This document shows, piece by piece, positions 21,997 through 23,051 of a DNA stretch of 23,051 nucleotides. Source of the stretch: Candidatus Njordarchaeota archaeon (GTDB lineage Archaea > Asgardarchaeota > Njordarchaeia > Njordarchaeales > JAHKLH01). The notes under the pieces are model-generated. The model was not told where the DNA came from. It saw nothing but the letters and a program-made list of their open reading frames with translations, and did no database searches. Within the stretch, counting starts at the first letter, position 1; the number at the start of each line of letters is the position of its first letter. Location: positions 1 to 23,051 of the forward strand of contig JAHKLH010000002.1 of NCBI GenBank assembly GCA_029856635.1, read 5' to 3'. A program made the translations under genes and the position numbers.

Positions 21997-23051
21997 TTAT
22001 CTTTTTCGCAAGAAGAGAAAAACAAGTAATAGTATCGCGATTGGAAGCAAAATGATCCAAGCGATACCAAGTCCGTTGGTTGGATCGAGTGGCATATTAT
22101 CTAAAGAATCGGGTATACCGTCAAAATCACTGTCTGGATTTAAGGGGTCTGTTCCTAATGTGACTTCAACTCCGTCTGTGAGTCCATCTCCATCACTGTC
22201 TGGATTTAAGGGGTCTGTTCCTAATGTGACTTCAACTCCGTCTGATAAATTATCATTATCAGTATCAAGACTCCATGGGTCTGTACCATATTTATACTCA
22301 TCACTATTACTTAGTCCATCGTTATCAACATCAACAAAAGTATCGTTTGCATCCAAAGGGTTAAAATTATGTTCTACTTCCCATCCATCAGGAATTCCAT
22401 CTCCATCAGTATCCTTGTCTAGTGGATCGGTCTTATATTTAAATTCCATTGAGTTATTAAGCCCATCATAGTCATTATCTAATGCAGCATCATGAGGATC
22501 AAGCGGATTTAATCCGTAGCGGTACTCCCATCCATCAATCATGGTATCATTATCCGTATCATTATTAAACGGATCTGTTCCCAGGAAGCACTCCAATTTG
22601 TTTATTAACTCGTCCGTATCATTATCAAATGTTGCATCTATAGGATTTGATGCATTAAAGCCGTGCTGAACTTCATATAAATCATTCATTCCATCGAAAT
22701 CAGTATCGGGATTAAATGGATCTGCTTTGTATTTAAACTCCATAGAATTGTTAAGTCCATCATTATCGGGATCAAGTCCTCCATCTGATGCATTAAGAGG
22801 ATTATAGTTATGTTCAAGTTCCCATCCATCTGGCATCCAGTCATCATCACTATCAGGATCATATGGGATTGTATGATAGACAGATAATTCTTGCCAATCA
22901 GTTAAACCATCACAATCTGTGTCATTTAAAATTGGAGAGGTTTTATTTAACCACTCGTTTACATTTGTAATGTTGTCATTATCATTATCACTTGATGCAT
23001 CAGATGCATTCAAAGGATCAAGTCCATACATAGCTTCCCATCCATCTGGCA
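21997..23051 (-). CDS. Surface protein with calcium-binding (thrombospondin type 3-like) repeats, 5' end outside window
   Basis: The 3' end of a gene; the frame remains open through the window edge with another repeat (PDGWEAMYGLDPLNASD). At least 351 residues are visible. They are acidic repeats with DxDxDG cores, alternating a longer unit of the form PDGWExxxxxNPLDxxD with a shorter unit of the form DxDNDGLxNxxEFKYKTDP. This pattern is typical of TSP3/EF-hand-like calcium-binding arrays in exported archaeal and bacterial proteins. The C terminus has one transmembrane helix (LGIAWIILLPIAILLLVFLFL) and a basic end RKR, so the repeats should face outside. Several N-x-S/T sequons are present. 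Two adjacent units are identical at DNA level (see repeat). Any N-terminal functional domain is not visible. Confidence 0.9.
   Translation of the reverse strand, partial: PDGWEAMYGLDPLNASDASSDNDNDNITNVNEWLNKTSPILNDTDCDGLTDWQELSVYHTIPYDPDSDDDWMPDGWELEHNYNPLNASDGGLDPDNDGLNNSMEFKYKADPFNPDTDFDGMNDLYEVQHGFNASNPIDATFDNDTDELINKLECFLGTDPFNNDTDNDTMIDGWEYRYGLNPLDPHDAALDNDYDGLNNSMEFKYKTDPLDKDTDGDGIPDGWEVEHNFNPLDANDTFVDVDNDGLSNSDEYKYGTDPWSLDTDNDNLSDGVEVTLGTDPLNPDSDGDGLTDGVEVTLGTDPLNPDSDFDGIPDSLDNMPLDPTNGLGIAWIILLPIAILLLVFLFLRKR
22126..22244. repeat. Exact 53-bp direct repeat, 66-bp period
   Basis: Bases 22126-22178 and 22192-22244 are identical. They encode two copies of the unit containing DGVEVTLGTDPLNPDSD in the calcium-binding-repeat protein. 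The 66-bp period is 22 codons, so the frame is kept. The identity, while neighbouring repeats have diverged, points to a recent in-frame duplication or gene conversion. Confidence 0.95.

Noticed and set aside
22126..22244. Direct repeats as a possible CRISPR array
   Set aside because: The repeats are in frame within a calcium-binding-repeat gene, with a 13-bp interval and no palindromic repeat or unique spacers.

Overview
The window is chromosomal DNA from an archaeon. The evidence is a set of archaeal information-processing genes: RNA polymerase subunit Rpo3 with a ferredoxin domain, PCNA, Spt5, SecE/Sss1, ribosomal protein S17e, stand-alone Bud32 and NadM. Starts are preceded by GGTGAT/GGGGAT-type Shine-Dalgarno motifs, promoters are TATA-like, and there are two box C/D guide sRNAs. 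DNA is AT-rich (roughly one third G+C by eye) while tRNA stems are almost pure G-C, and the guide RNAs fit a thermophile. Gene content points to the Thermoproteota (TACK) or a neighbouring lineage; the exact group cannot be fixed from this sequence.

Layout. 1-53: 3' part of a tRNA-Arg(GCG), abutting an unrecognised 239-aa gene on the minus strand (54-773). 842-3449, plus strand: a tight aminotransferase - nadM - rpo3 operon. It converges with bud32 (3446-4114, minus). A box C/D sRNA (about 4165-4224, minus) lies between bud32 and a large helicase gene (4263-6797, plus), which converges with adenosylhomocysteinase (6794-8059, minus). 8121-11177, plus: an FAD-dependent dehydrogenase and an ADP-forming acyl-CoA synthetase. 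11208-11648, minus: a hypothetical protein. 11762-13449, plus: a TGS-domain GTPase and S17e. 13518-15889, minus: a PCNA - inositol-phosphatase-family - SecE - Spt5 operon. 15988-19169, minus: a very large, sequon-rich, membrane-anchored surface protein and a small hypothetical protein. 19217-20503, plus: rpiA and a protein that may be a degenerate small GTPase. 20512-20583, minus: tRNA-Ala(UGC). About 20750-20812, plus: a second box C/D sRNA. 20809-21850, minus: a metallophosphoesterase and a membrane protein. 21997-23051, minus: the 3' part of a gene for a calcium-binding-repeat surface protein that runs off the window.

Most genes are housekeeping: NAD and ribose-phosphate metabolism (nadM, rpiA), the SAM cycle (SAHH), energy from acyl-CoA (ACD alpha), transcription (Rpo3, Spt5), replication (PCNA), secretion (SecE) and translation (S17e, GTPase, tRNAs, sRNAs). 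Two surface proteins with C-terminal membrane anchors would be exported and probably glycosylated.

The most notable points are two previously unlabelled C/D guide RNAs, an inositol-phosphatase-family gene that has no ATG/GTG/TTG start and seems to begin at ATT, a tRNA-Ala with A3:U70 instead of G3:U70, a helicase whose C-terminal cysteine cluster is largely lost, a toroid-plus-beta-domain surface protein with ribophorin-like architecture, and a possible pseudo-GTPase. No mobile element or CRISPR array was seen.
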